DNA of 49,285 nt from positions 1 through 49,285 of the forward strand of contig NZ_CAMZCS010000025.1 in the NCBI RefSeq assembly GCF_947305105.1, read 5' to 3'. Positions 18,861 through 26,973 of the stretch are shown here, one piece after another. Below the pieces are notes generated by a model. The model saw only the letters and a list, made by a program, of their open reading frames with translations, was not told where the DNA came from and searched no databases. The stretch comes from an uncultured Fibrobacter sp. GTDB lineage: Bacteria; Fibrobacterota; Fibrobacteria; Fibrobacterales; Fibrobacteraceae. The translations under genes were made by a program, and so were the position numbers. The first letter of the stretch is position 1. The number at the start of each line of letters is the position of its first letter.

Positions 18861-19106
18861 TAGGGGATAGGATCTAGAGACTAGAATCTAGGGGGTTAAT
18901 GGTTGGTGGTTAGGGGTTAGGGGTTAGAATCTAGGGGCTAGGATCTAGGGGATAGGATCTAGGGAGAAATATCACGGCTTCGCCGTCTTTTATTGACGCA
19001 CAAAGTGCGTGATTCTTATTCTCTAGTCTCCCACCTAAAGGTGGCCATGCCCACATAAGTGCTAAAGCACTAAGTGGTCAAAGGTAGCCTCTATTCTCTA
19101 GCCTCT
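18861..19106. repeat. Composite intergenic repeat, copy B
   Basis: Same parts as copy A: 14-base units of the GGATCTAGGGGCTA type mixed with GGGGTTAG and GGTTGG variants (about 18865-18966). Then come hairpins ACGGC-TTC-GCCGT (18974-18986) and ACGCAC-AAA-GTGCGT (18996-19010), and the CTCTATTCTCTAGCCTCT end. Relative to copy A it has an extra stretch with two more hairpins, CCACC-TAAA-GGTGG (19031-19044) and AGTGC-TAAA-GCACT near 19059. Stems are kept while loops differ between copies. The last bases overlap the dapF stop codon. Confidence 0.85.
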
Positions 19107-19970
19107 CATTACAATTTCTCCTTTGAAAACTTCTTGTGCGGGGCCGGTCATGAGGACGGGGCCGTCTTCTTCGTGCTTGATGTGGAGCGTTCCTCCGTCC
19201 AGTACGATGTCGGCCTCGGCGCCCACGCGGCCCGTGCGCTGGGCCGCAACGAGGGTTGCGCAGCTACCAGTGCCGCAGGCCATGGTGACGCCGCAACCCC
19301 GTTCCCAGACCCGCATGCGGATCTGGGTGGGCGCCACCACCTGCGCAAATTCAATATTGCACCTGTCGGGGAACTGCTTGTCGACCTCCAGGATGCTCCC
19401 CCACTTTTCCAGCTGGATCTTCTCGATGTCGTCGACGAAGATGACCGCATGCGGGTTGCCCATCGAGACCGTCTCGGCGGTAAAGTCGTAGCTGTCGGCG
19501 GTGAGCTTGATGGAGCCCAAGAAATTCCTCGGTTCTCCCATGTTGACGCACACGCGCCCATCGTCCAAAAGTGCAGGCTTCACCAGCCCGCTCTTGGTGT
19601 GCAAGTGAAATTCTTTTGTATCGCTTGATTTCGCAAGCCCGCGGCTGACAATGAACTTGGCTACGCAGCGAGTCGCATTCCCGCACATGGCCGCTTCTGA
19701 ACCATCCGCATTGAAGATGCGCATCTCGAAATCGATGCCGTTCGCAACCGTCTTAGACGCGGGACCCACACCAGCCTTGTCAATGACTAAGCAGCCCTCG
19801 CCATCCATCGGAGTCACGATGACGACTCCATCGGCGCCGATGCCGAAACGGCGGTCACAGAGCCGAATGACGTTTTCTGTAAAACCTTTGCCGAAATCAG
19901 GAGTTTGCCCCGGTTCCAGGAGCACGAAATCGTTACCTAACCCGGTCCATTTTGAAAATTTCATAGGCAT
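19098..19970 (-). CDS. dapF: Diaminopimelate epimerase
   Basis: The 290-residue protein has the two-domain DapF fold with both catalytic cysteines: MCGNATRC near residue 96 and ACGTGSCA near 231. GLGNDFV at the N-terminus and GNPHAV are further family motifs. It interconverts LL- and meso-diaminopimelate, completing the DapL route. The start may be the ATG at 19970 or the one at 19964 (MKFSKWTGLGNDF, closer to the usual DapF start). The last codons and the stop lie in sequence shared with repeat copy A, so the C-terminal residues may come from the repeat. It is the first gene of a minus-strand run dapF-dapL-activator-nadE. Confidence 0.95.
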   Translation of the reverse strand: MPMKFSKWTGLGNDFVLLEPGQTPDFGKGFTENVIRLCDRRFGIGADGVVIVTPMDGEGCLVIDKAGVGPASKTVANGIDFEMRIFNADGSEAAMCGNATRCVAKFIVSRGLAKSSDTKEFHLHTKSGLVKPALLDDGRVCVNMGEPRNFLGSIKLTADSYDFTAETVSMGNPHAVIFVDDIEKIQLEKWGSILEVDKQFPDRCNIEFAQVVAPTQIRMRVWERGCGVTMACGTGSCATLVAAQRTGRVGAEADIVLDGGTLHIKHEEDGPVLMTGPAQEVFKGEIVMRG

Positions 19971-20004
19971 TTTTTCTCGCTACGCTTAATTTTGTTAGGC
20001 AATT

Positions 20005-20021
20005 AGCAAAGAACATGCCAA
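20005..20021 (-). promoter_or_regulatory. Predicted sigma54 (-24/-12) promoter of dapF
   Basis: The minus strand reads TTGGCATGTTCTTTGCT. It matches the sigma54 consensus YTGGCACG-N4-TTGCW at all positions but one (T for C), with the required GG-N10-GC spacing. Predicted transcription start is about 19994, giving a leader of roughly 24 bases before the dapF ATG. Confidence 0.75.
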
Positions 20022-20022
20022 C

Positions 20023-20039
20023 TTTACAAAAAATGTTAA
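20023..20039. promoter_or_regulatory. Imperfect palindrome next to the -24 box
   Basis: TTTACA-N5-TGTTAA has one mismatch from the two perfect palindromes further upstream. It begins 2 bases from the sigma54 -24 element, centred near -37. Confidence 0.5.
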
Positions 20040-20093
20040 ACCAGCTAAATAGCGCTAAAAACGGCCATTTTGTAAAAATAGAGGCCGCTATCA

Positions 20094-20110
20094 TTTACAA
20101 TTTATGTAAA
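20094..20110. promoter_or_regulatory. Palindromic operator or enhancer site 1
   Basis: TTTACA-ATTTA-TGTAAA is a perfect 6-bp inverted repeat with a 5-base spacer. It is centred about 108 bases upstream of the predicted sigma54 start of dapF, a normal distance for activator sites. Confidence 0.7.
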
Positions 20111-20124
20111 ACAATATCCTTTCT

Positions 20125-20141
20125 TTTACATAAACTGTAAA
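20125..20141. promoter_or_regulatory. Palindromic operator or enhancer site 2
   Basis: TTTACA-TAAAC-TGTAAA has the same arms and spacing as site 1. It is centred 31 bases from site 1, close to three helical turns, so both lie on the same face of DNA. Single TTTACA half-sites also occur at 20204-20209 and 20220-20225. Confidence 0.7.
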
Positions 20142-20220
20142 ACAAATCACCCTGGACATGGACCTTTATAACAAATCGATTTCCGTAAATTGGAAAAGCA
20201 GTATTTACAAGAATCCGCTT

Positions 20221-23103
20221 TTACAAACCTTTACTAAAGTCAAGCGTTTTCAACAACGAATCGAGCCGCCGGGTCAACTTGTTCGCTCCGGCCTTGCTTA
20301 AATGGTCCCGGTTGGCGGCCTCCTTGTCGGAATAGTCATGCGCCCCCATCTTGTTCTCGTCCATCAGATGGAAATAGGGGTTTACCAGCGCAAGGGAATC
20401 AAATCTTTGAATTATCGTTTCGGCCACGGAACGCTGAATTCCATACAGACCGAAACTCCCCGTCTTGCGGTATTGCGGAGACTGCGGGAATATAATCCCG
20501 ATAAAGTGAATTTGTCTCTGCGCGCATTCATCTGCCAGGCGGATGATATCGTCTATCGCCGTATTGATATAAGCCATGCGCTCCGGGGTAACCATGGAAT
20601 CCCCCAGCACCTCGACGCCGTCCTTTTTCCAGGACCCGGACGCAACGAGCGCCGCTCCACTCTTGGAGAACAAGTTCCTTATCTCGGCACTCGGGGCATA
20701 GGAGTATTCCACCCTCTCCGGCAAGTCGGGAGGGATACCGGTCTTCCAGAAATCATGATTTCTATCGTAGGTATAGCCGGGATAGATGATTACATTGTCC
20801 AAGTTATTCACTTCCGGGCGCCAATTATCAAAATCCAACGACAAAGCCATCGCCTTCAAATTACCCGAATGGTTCATCCCGTAATTCCTGGCAAAATACA
20901 GTTCGCGGTTCACGTCAACGCCCATGACACCCAAGTTAAGCATGTTCCATTCAGGGCTGACATCGGGATCCACACCCTGTTCCACGCGGGAACTTCCATA
21001 GACGATCACCTGCGACGTACCGATGTACTTCCAGAAGATTTCCATTTTCAGCCTGTATATCTCCCCCTCCCTAGAATAGAACGGAAGCAGATAGACTCCG
21101 GCACTGTCCAAGGACATCAGCGACGGGTCCGGAAGCGATACCGGACGAACCCACAAGTTGGGGTGCCAAAGTTCATCGCCATCGACAAGTTCCGTCAGAT
21201 GGCCGTCCGCAAGGCTGACCAGCACCAGCTTCTCATGCGCTCCATCGGCATTGACCAAGGATGCAGCCACAAGACCCGAAGACGTGATTGAGGAATGAGG
21301 GATGTACGTCCACTCGGTATGGTCAAAGGAAAAGCCTATCGGAGCCGGAAGCATTTGTATGATATTCCCCGAGGCGTCGGCCACAAGGAGCTGCTCATGC
21401 GACCCGTAGCGATGCCCCACGATTCCCTGCCCCGTTTTCCCGCCAAAGTCAAGGAAGAGCGTGCGCTTTGTCCCGTCCTTGGAAAGGCTCACGTTGCAAG
21501 CCTGCTCCCCATTGTACCACACGAAATCGGCAGCCGCCTCCGCTCCGACCACATGCGCCCGGAGAAGCTGAGAACCCGTCACGGCAAGCAGGCCGTCCTC
21601 GCTCACCCCGCCATGGAAATTTCCGTCGTAAAGCTTGACCGGGATCCCGAACTGACCGTTCGTGAACGGGACCTGCCACGTACTGCGGGCCAGGAACTCA
21701 GCGTCATTCCTGTTGTTTCCGGCATCGGTCACGTAGACGATTACAGTATCGCCTTCCGGAGTGACCCTCCAGCGCGGGATAGCCGCCGACTCGACGTTCA
21801 ACTTGACAAGGTTGCTCCCGGATGCGCTCAGGTTGCGGACGTACAGTTCGGACTTTCCTCCAACGCCCTCCGGCCGAGTACAAAAGGCGACCTTTTTCCC
21901 GTCGGGCGAAATTTCAGGATGGTAGGAGTCGATGGTATCGAGGATTTCAACGACTTCCACTTTAGACCCATCAAAATAGTCGATAAAGGCCAAATTTCCC
22001 GTCAGGTCATTCCGGAATACGAGCTTCACCTCGTAAGCGCCAGTAAGATTCTGTACCGCGAACGAATTCGCGATCACGGAAACATTCTTCGTGCTGTTTT
22101 TCTCATTCTTGTTCATCCGGACTGCATTCGGAATGGCTCCAAGAGCAAGGCGGAACCCCACATAGTCCGCACGCGTCGACGAAGTCACCGTATAGACATC
22201 GCCACGGCTGTACAAGGACATGGACTCAGCCGCATTGCGGAAACTGCCCCCCTTCAGGACTCTCTCGGCAAGGCCGCCCCCGTCAGACCCGCCGACATAG
22301 TTCACGAGCACCGTATCGCAGAAAGACCCGAGCCAATCGTTCGTCCACTCCATGACATTCCCGGCCATATCGCACAGGGACATCGACGGGATCTCTCCGG
22401 CAACATCTTGCGCCGTGCAGACGTTGTGCACACCGTATTCCGAATTGCCAGAATTCCACCCCTTGCCGGAATCCCAATTATTCTGGGCGGCGAACACCCA
22501 TTCCGCCTCGGTCGGCAAGCGGTATCCCACCACCTCCGGGCGAAACGCCAGTTTTTCCAGGCCAACGCAATGTCCACCATTATCGTAGACGGCCCCCTTG
22601 TAGGTATAAGCCGTGTCGAAACCTTCCAGGCGGCTCCGGGCATTGGCAAACAAGACCACGTCATAATAGGTCACATTGTTGGCAGGGATCGAGTCGTTTT
22701 CGCAAGGCAGCCTGGCAATCCGGCCATTTCCAACATCCATGAAATCGACAAACGAGTTGTATTCCCCGCAGGTCACCTCGTGCCGGCCCATCGAAAAATC
22801 GTACGAGAAACCAACGCTCATTTGAGGCTGTTCCGATTTCTTCGCCGCAGGCAGATTCGTCCCCAGCACGACCACCGCGCCATTCGACGCCATTTTTACC
22901 ATCTCCGAACGCAGCACGTTCACGGCCTCGACCGCCGAAGAAGAAGGCTGGCCCCATTCAATAGAGGACGAAGAAAAAACAAAATCCAGGCTGGATGAAC
23001 TTGATTCGACGAATTCCACGGGAACAGCCGTGCCGCTCTCATCCTCGGAAGAACAAGAAGCTATCGCCATAGCGATCAGCAATATGAAAAGGCGACCTAC
23101 CAT
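20221..23103 (-). CDS. Large lipoprotein with SUMF1/FGE domain, beta-propeller and C-terminal GDSL-like region (TIGR02171-like)
   Basis: The protein has 960 residues. The lipobox AIASC17 marks a lipoprotein, followed by poly-Ser linkers (ESSSSS, FSSSSIEW). Residues about 70-330 are a formylglycine-generating-enzyme-like domain: MGRHEVTCGEYNSF, GYRLPTEAEWVFAA, MAGNVMEWTNDW, LKGGSFRN and VGFRLA. Residues about 350-640 contain TolB-like propeller strands (HPEISPDGKKVAFCT, AIPRWRV). The C-terminal third has an SGNH/GDSL flavour (IVYGSSRVEQGVDP, with HDYSDKEAANRDHLSKAG near the end). Domain order and style match the F. succinogenes family TIGR02171 as I remember it; the name is not verified. SUMF1-type domains in such proteins usually have no proven enzyme activity. 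It follows nadK after 67 bases but has a palindrome of its own. Confidence 0.85.
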   Translation of the reverse strand: MVGRLFILLIAMAIASCSSEDESGTAVPVEFVESSSSSLDFVFSSSSIEWGQPSSSAVEAVNVLRSEMVKMASNGAVVVLGTNLPAAKKSEQPQMSVGFSYDFSMGRHEVTCGEYNSFVDFMDVGNGRIARLPCENDSIPANNVTYYDVVLFANARSRLEGFDTAYTYKGAVYDNGGHCVGLEKLAFRPEVVGYRLPTEAEWVFAAQNNWDSGKGWNSGNSEYGVHNVCTAQDVAGEIPSMSLCDMAGNVMEWTNDWLGSFCDTVLVNYVGGSDGGGLAERVLKGGSFRNAAESMSLYSRGDVYTVTSSTRADYVGFRLALGAIPNAVRMNKNEKNSTKNVSVIANSFAVQNLTGAYEVKLVFRNDLTGNLAFIDYFDGSKVEVVEILDTIDSYHPEISPDGKKVAFCTRPEGVGGKSELYVRNLSASGSNLVKLNVESAAIPRWRVTPEGDTVIVYVTDAGNNRNDAEFLARSTWQVPFTNGQFGIPVKLYDGNFHGGVSEDGLLAVTGSQLLRAHVVGAEAAADFVWYNGEQACNVSLSKDGTKRTLFLDFGGKTGQGIVGHRYGSHEQLLVADASGNIIQMLPAPIGFSFDHTEWTYIPHSSITSSGLVAASLVNADGAHEKLVLVSLADGHLTELVDGDELWHPNLWVRPVSLPDPSLMSLDSAGVYLLPFYSREGEIYRLKMEIFWKYIGTSQVIVYGSSRVEQGVDPDVSPEWNMLNLGVMGVDVNRELYFARNYGMNHSGNLKAMALSLDFDNWRPEVNNLDNVIIYPGYTYDRNHDFWKTGIPPDLPERVEYSYAPSAEIRNLFSKSGAALVASGSWKKDGVEVLGDSMVTPERMAYINTAIDDIIRLADECAQRQIHFIGIIFPQSPQYRKTGSFGLYGIQRSVAETIIQRFDSLALVNPYFHLMDENKMGAHDYSDKEAANRDHLSKAGANKLTRRLDSLLKTLDFSKGL

Positions 23104-23144
23104 CTACCCCCGGCTGGGCCCCAAAACTTTTGAAATATATTTTT

Positions 23145-23162
23145 TTTACAATATAGTGTAAA
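23145..23162. promoter_or_regulatory. Palindrome upstream of the SUMF1-type lipoprotein gene
   Basis: TTTACA-ATATAG-TGTAAA has the same arms as the dapF sites but a 6-base spacer. It lies 42 bases upstream of the ATG at 23103, between nadK and this gene. It could be an operator; in a T-rich context chance is possible. Confidence 0.4.
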
Positions 23163-23170
23163 TAGGGGGA

Positions 23171-24055
23171 TTAGGCAAGTCTCGGTTTACCTGTCCATCC
23201 GAGTTTTTCGCGGAGAGCACCCACGAATCCCGTATGGCGCATGCGGATGAACGTCGTCACAGAGGCACTCTCGCTCAAAGTCACATGTTCACCTTGTTTC
23301 ATCTCGACAAAGCTACGCCCATCAAAGACGAGGTCCAGCGAGCCGTCTACGGCCGACTTGATTTGCATCTTCTTATCGGTCAGCGAAAGCACGAGGGGGC
23401 GCACCGAAAGACTGCTCGGGGCAACAGGGGTCAGCACCACGGCAGGAGTATTCGGATGGATAATCGGTCCGCCCGCAGCCAGATTATAGGCCGTCGAGCC
23501 GGTCGGAGTCGAAATCAGCAGGGAATCGGCCCAGTACTCGGTAAGTTGGGTGCCGTTGTAAGCCACGTTCACGTTCACCATGCGTTCGGGCATGTGCGGG
23601 CGGATGTGGAGTTCGTTCAAAACCGTCTGCCGGGCAATGCACTTCTTGCCGCGATAGACAGCGACATCGATCATCATGCGTTCGCGGGTCGAAAAATCCC
23701 CGGCCAGCAAATCGTCAAGCGTTTTCGTGAGGCCTTCCACGCGGGATTCAGCCAAGAACCCGACGCGACCTACGTTCACGCCGAGAATGGGCGTATTGTG
23801 GCCGAGCGCGATATGCGCCGCCGAAAGCACCGTGCCGTCGCCGCCAATGGCAAGGAGCATGTCCATCTTGTGGAGCTCGGCCTGCTTGACCGCGACAATC
23901 GGCTTCTTGATGAGGGCCCCAAGCGTATTGATGGCGCAGAATTTTATTTCAGGATGCTCCTTCGCCCAGGCACAAACCTGTTCCAGAGCAAGGACAAGAT
24001 CCGCACTCTTGTCTTTGAATCCGACAATGCCTATCCTTTTGAACGGAGTTTTCAT
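23171..24055 (-). CDS. nadK: NAD kinase
   Basis: The 294-residue protein has the GGDGT motif (71-75), NVGRVGFLAE, the NELHIRPH region and the Gly-rich STPTGSTAYNLAAGGPIIHP motif of NAD kinases. It phosphorylates NAD to NADP. Its ATG overlaps the stop of the upstream EPSP-synthase-like gene (ATGA), so translation is coupled. It is the last of four genes aroQ-tyrA-aroA-like-nadK; TyrA uses NAD(P), a loose functional link. Confidence 0.95.
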   Translation of the reverse strand: MKTPFKRIGIVGFKDKSADLVLALEQVCAWAKEHPEIKFCAINTLGALIKKPIVAVKQAELHKMDMLLAIGGDGTVLSAAHIALGHNTPILGVNVGRVGFLAESRVEGLTKTLDDLLAGDFSTRERMMIDVAVYRGKKCIARQTVLNELHIRPHMPERMVNVNVAYNGTQLTEYWADSLLISTPTGSTAYNLAAGGPIIHPNTPAVVLTPVAPSSLSVRPLVLSLTDKKMQIKSAVDGSLDLVFDGRSFVEMKQGEHVTLSESASVTTFIRMRHTGFVGALREKLGWTGKPRLA

Positions 24056-25422
24056 GCGCCCTCCTTTTCAGAATTTTCCTGGACCAGCACACTCTTGAGT
24101 TTGTCGACAATTCCCGGGAAGCACTGTTCCACAACCTCGACATGACCGACAGGTTCATCGTTCTGGATAGCCAGCGAAAGCACCGTAAGCGCGAGGCCGA
24201 CCTGCGGCCACTCGCCGCCATCGAAATCGCTACCGTTGACGATATTTTCCATGCCGCGAATGACAATGCCGTCGTCGTAAACACCAACTTCGACGCCTGT
24301 CTTGCGCAGGTTCTCGGCCAAGAACTCGTTTACCGGCCGGATTTGCTCGCGCACTTCCTTGGGCAAACGGAGAATCGTCTCGCCACCCGCAAAACAGGCC
24401 GCCACCGAGAGCAACGCGTACTCCTCAAGCGATGTCGAAATAATTTCTTCGGAAAAGCGGCGGCCTTGCAAGCGTTTGCCTGCAGCGAGCGGGCGGATTT
24501 CCAAATCCCCGAACACGTCACCGAACTTTTCGCGGCGAGAGACCGTCTCGATATTGGCTCCCATGCGCTTGAGGCAACCGAACGCCCCTGCACGTCCGCC
24601 GTTCAGGTCGACATTCTTGACCTTCACGACCGTATCTTTATGGACGCCGCCGACCGTCACGAGCAAGGCAATCGCAAATGCTTCTGTCGAATCGCCGGGA
24701 ATGTAATAATCGCGGGCGGTAATCACCTTCGTCTCCGAAAGTTCCGTTGCCTGAGTGCGTTCAATCTTTTTCCCTTGGGCCATCATCAAACGGCGTTCAA
24801 ATTCGCTCAGCTGTTCCATGCCACGGCCTTCGTACTTGAGCGCTACGCCGAAGTACTGGAGCATACGTGTCAACTGGTCGCGCACCACGGAAGCTTCTTC
24901 GAATGCGAGGTATTCGCTACGGACAAGCGTGCGCAAAAGCAGGCGGTTTCGCATGATGTAAGGAACGTTGCCCAAAGAATCCTTGCGGATAGGCGGTTCC
25001 GCCATGTCGAAACAAAAGGCGAACCTGGCCGGTTCGTCGGCCTGCACATTCACCTTGAAATATTTCAGGAGCAAAGCCTTGGCGGCATTCACGGACGCAA
25101 TGCCCGCTTCGTCACCATCGGCAGCGAAAGTATAAACCGTATCGCAGGACTTGCTTGCAAGCGTCCACAGAAGCACGCTTTCGTATTCCGGGAAATCAAT
25201 CGGGAGCAGCGTCGGCACGGAATACTGGAACCCCTTTCCCGACACAACCAATTGGTGCCCCTGCTGTTCGTACTCGAGACCGAATTCCTTCAATGTAGCG
25301 GCAAAGCGCTCGGCACCCGTTGCCCAGGCGAAATCCTCGAAGACGGTGCGCCCATTCACGAGCAGCGCCATGAGGAGAGCTAGTTTTGTGCGTTCGCGGT
25401 CCGGGTTAATCAACAAATCCAT
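24052..25422 (-). CDS. EPSP-synthase-fold protein lacking the catalytic residues
   Basis: About 456 residues from the ATG at 25422; a TTG at 25431 is also in frame. Overall it aligns with 3-phosphoshikimate 1-carboxyvinyltransferase: RTKLALLMALLVNGRTV fits the start of domain 1, YYIPGDSTEAFAIALL fits the GDxSSA strand, and FLAENLRKTGVEV fits ELRKVGAEVE. The active-site motifs are changed. GSKSVSNRA is replaced by PDRERTKLA (loss of the Lys, Ser and Arg that bind shikimate phosphate and PEP), the NAGT loop is missing, DHR near the end becomes EWPQ, and the last catalytic Lys region is CFPGIVDKL. It may be a pseudo-enzyme, a regulator, or an enzyme with another substrate. It lies between tyrA and nadK. 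Confidence 0.75.
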   Translation of the reverse strand: MDLLINPDRERTKLALLMALLVNGRTVFEDFAWATGAERFAATLKEFGLEYEQQGHQLVVSGKGFQYSVPTLLPIDFPEYESVLLWTLASKSCDTVYTFAADGDEAGIASVNAAKALLLKYFKVNVQADEPARFAFCFDMAEPPIRKDSLGNVPYIMRNRLLLRTLVRSEYLAFEEASVVRDQLTRMLQYFGVALKYEGRGMEQLSEFERRLMMAQGKKIERTQATELSETKVITARDYYIPGDSTEAFAIALLVTVGGVHKDTVVKVKNVDLNGGRAGAFGCLKRMGANIETVSRREKFGDVFGDLEIRPLAAGKRLQGRRFSEEIISTSLEEYALLSVAACFAGGETILRLPKEVREQIRPVNEFLAENLRKTGVEVGVYDDGIVIRGMENIVNGSDFDGGEWPQVGLALTVLSLAIQNDEPVGHVEVVEQCFPGIVDKLKSVLVQENSEKEGA

Positions 25423-25454
25423 TTCAAACAATCTCTTTACAAATAAATTGAAAA

Positions 25455-26639
25455 CTAACGTTCCTTGACTTCGTACTCGAGGTAGCGGAGCACGTTAACG
25501 GCACGGGCAGCCTCTTCGGGAGTCTTGAACGCGAGCAACAAAGTCCCAGCCACATTTTCGCGCACCTTCATCAGTTCGATGTCGCGGATATTCAAACCTT
25601 CTTGGGCGAGCGGCTGCATTACGCTGAGGAGCGCACCCGGCTTGTCCTTGAGCTGCACGGTAATTTCGGAAAAAGACGCGGCGGCGTTCCTGCCCGGGAC
25701 AAACAAGCTCGCCCTCCCGTCGTTGCCGGCCTTGAAAATACGGGCCAACGCCTCAGAATGGTCGTTCTCGCCCTCGGCAAGCGGCTTTGCGCCGTCCACC
25801 ACAGCAAGCGAATTCATCGCCTCGATAGTCTTGTCCAAGCCTTCGCGGACTTCGCGCAGGGCAAGCACGGTCTCATCGCGGTTCGTGACAGCAATGTCGT
25901 GCCACATTCCCCAACCGCTCGCGGCAATGCGGGTCATGTCGCGGAAGGCACGCCCCGCATAGTGCTGGTAATTATGCTTAAGCAGGCGCTCCGGCAGCCC
26001 CGCAGCAAGCGTAGAACTCAGCATCTGCGGCATGTGGCTTACCCAGGCCATGGTCCGGTCGTGATGTTCCGGAGGGAACACGACCGCGTTGGCTCCCAAA
26101 AAGCGCACCAACTCCAAGAGCGGAGCATAAACCGATTCGTCCGTCCCTTCTGGCGGGCAGACGAACCAATAAGCATTCTCGTAAATCGCCGGGTCACTGA
26201 ACTCGCAAGTCCTCTTCTCGGAACCGGCCATCGGGTGGCTACCCACAAAGCGGAATGGCCGCGGGAGCCTTGCACCGGCCTTGCAAATCTGTACCTTGGT
26301 GCTGCCAATGTCGCTCACCAGGCACGGCTTCGCGCTCTCGTTACCGGCCCACGAAACATGGCCCAGCGCATCAAGCGTCTTGAGGATATGGAGAATCGGA
26401 GCACAGAGCAAAATCAGGTCGCAATCCTTGGCCCACTCCTCTACCTGGCCGTATTCGAAACATTCGTCCACCAAGCCGAGATCCTGGGCGCACTTCAAAG
26501 TCGAAGGAGAACTCACCGCACGAATCTTCGTGGGCAAACCGGCCTGCTTGATAGCCGATGCGATGGAACCGGCCAACAGGCCGAAACCGACCAGGGCAAT
26601 GCGCCCCGACGAAAGCCGAGTAGCAAGACCTTCTGCCAT
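25455..26639 (-). CDS. tyrA: Prephenate dehydrogenase with C-terminal ACT domain
   Basis: The protein has 394 residues. An N-terminal Rossmann fold (IALVGFGLLAGSIASAI) is followed by the prephenate dehydrogenase core (VSDIGSTKVQICKAG, FVGSHPMAGSEKRTCEFS, with the active-site His-containing HHDRTMAWVSHMPQML). Residues about 318-394 are an ACT domain (EITVQLKDKPGALLSVM, LNIRDIELMKV), probably for feedback by an aromatic amino acid. It converts prephenate to 4-hydroxyphenylpyruvate in tyrosine synthesis. Its ATG immediately follows the stop of the chorismate mutase gene, with the GGAGG box inside that gene. Confidence 0.92.
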   Translation of the reverse strand: MAEGLATRLSSGRIALVGFGLLAGSIASAIKQAGLPTKIRAVSSPSTLKCAQDLGLVDECFEYGQVEEWAKDCDLILLCAPILHILKTLDALGHVSWAGNESAKPCLVSDIGSTKVQICKAGARLPRPFRFVGSHPMAGSEKRTCEFSDPAIYENAYWFVCPPEGTDESVYAPLLELVRFLGANAVVFPPEHHDRTMAWVSHMPQMLSSTLAAGLPERLLKHNYQHYAGRAFRDMTRIAASGWGMWHDIAVTNRDETVLALREVREGLDKTIEAMNSLAVVDGAKPLAEGENDHSEALARIFKAGNDGRASLFVPGRNAAASFSEITVQLKDKPGALLSVMQPLAQEGLNIRDIELMKVRENVAGTLLLAFKTPEEAARAVNVLRYLEYEVKER

Positions 26640-26912
26640 CTATTCCTCCACCTTGCGGGTTTCTTCCATGATGACTCCGAAAATTCTCTTTATCGAGTCC
26701 GGAGTGAGCGGAGCACCCGACTCATGAGCCAGGCGGGCCTTTTCTGCCACAGCATCCAATACGCCCTGTTCCCTCGAAGCATCGAAAACCGGGAGCCCCT
26801 GCCGCTTTTTTATTTTACCAATCTCTTCGGCATAGGACGCCCGCTTGTTCAGGAGGGCAATCAGTTCGTCGGTCAACCCGTCAATCTTCGCGCGCCAGTC
26901 ATTAATATCCAT
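26640..26912 (-). CDS. Chorismate mutase (AroQ class)
   Basis: The 90-residue all-helical protein has the AroQ pattern: WRAKIDGLTDELIALLNKRASYAEEIGKIK holds the Arg and Lys of the active site, VFDASREQGVLD the second conserved Arg and the Asp/Glu positions, and IKRIFGVIMEETRKVE the last helix. It turns chorismate into prephenate, the substrate of the TyrA encoded directly downstream. A GGGGG box precedes the ATG at 26912. First gene of the aroQ-tyrA-aroA-like-nadK operon. Confidence 0.9.
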   Translation of the reverse strand: MDINDWRAKIDGLTDELIALLNKRASYAEEIGKIKKRQGLPVFDASREQGVLDAVAEKARLAHESGAPLTPDSIKRIFGVIMEETRKVEE

Positions 26913-26973
26913 ACCCCCGAATGTAGAAAAAAACAGAAAATGCTTTTATAAAGCATAAGGAAAATTTTTTAAA

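Noticed and set aside
20023-20141. Classical NifA enhancer sites TGT-N10-ACA
   Set aside because: The palindromes are in the opposite order (ACA-N5-TGT), and I found no TGT-N10-ACA pair at a suitable position. The activator is therefore not claimed to be a true NifA.
24142-26951. Long plus-strand frames opposite the aroA-like and tyrA genes
   Set aside because: They are antisense to an operon with coupled starts and stops and recognisable enzyme motifs.
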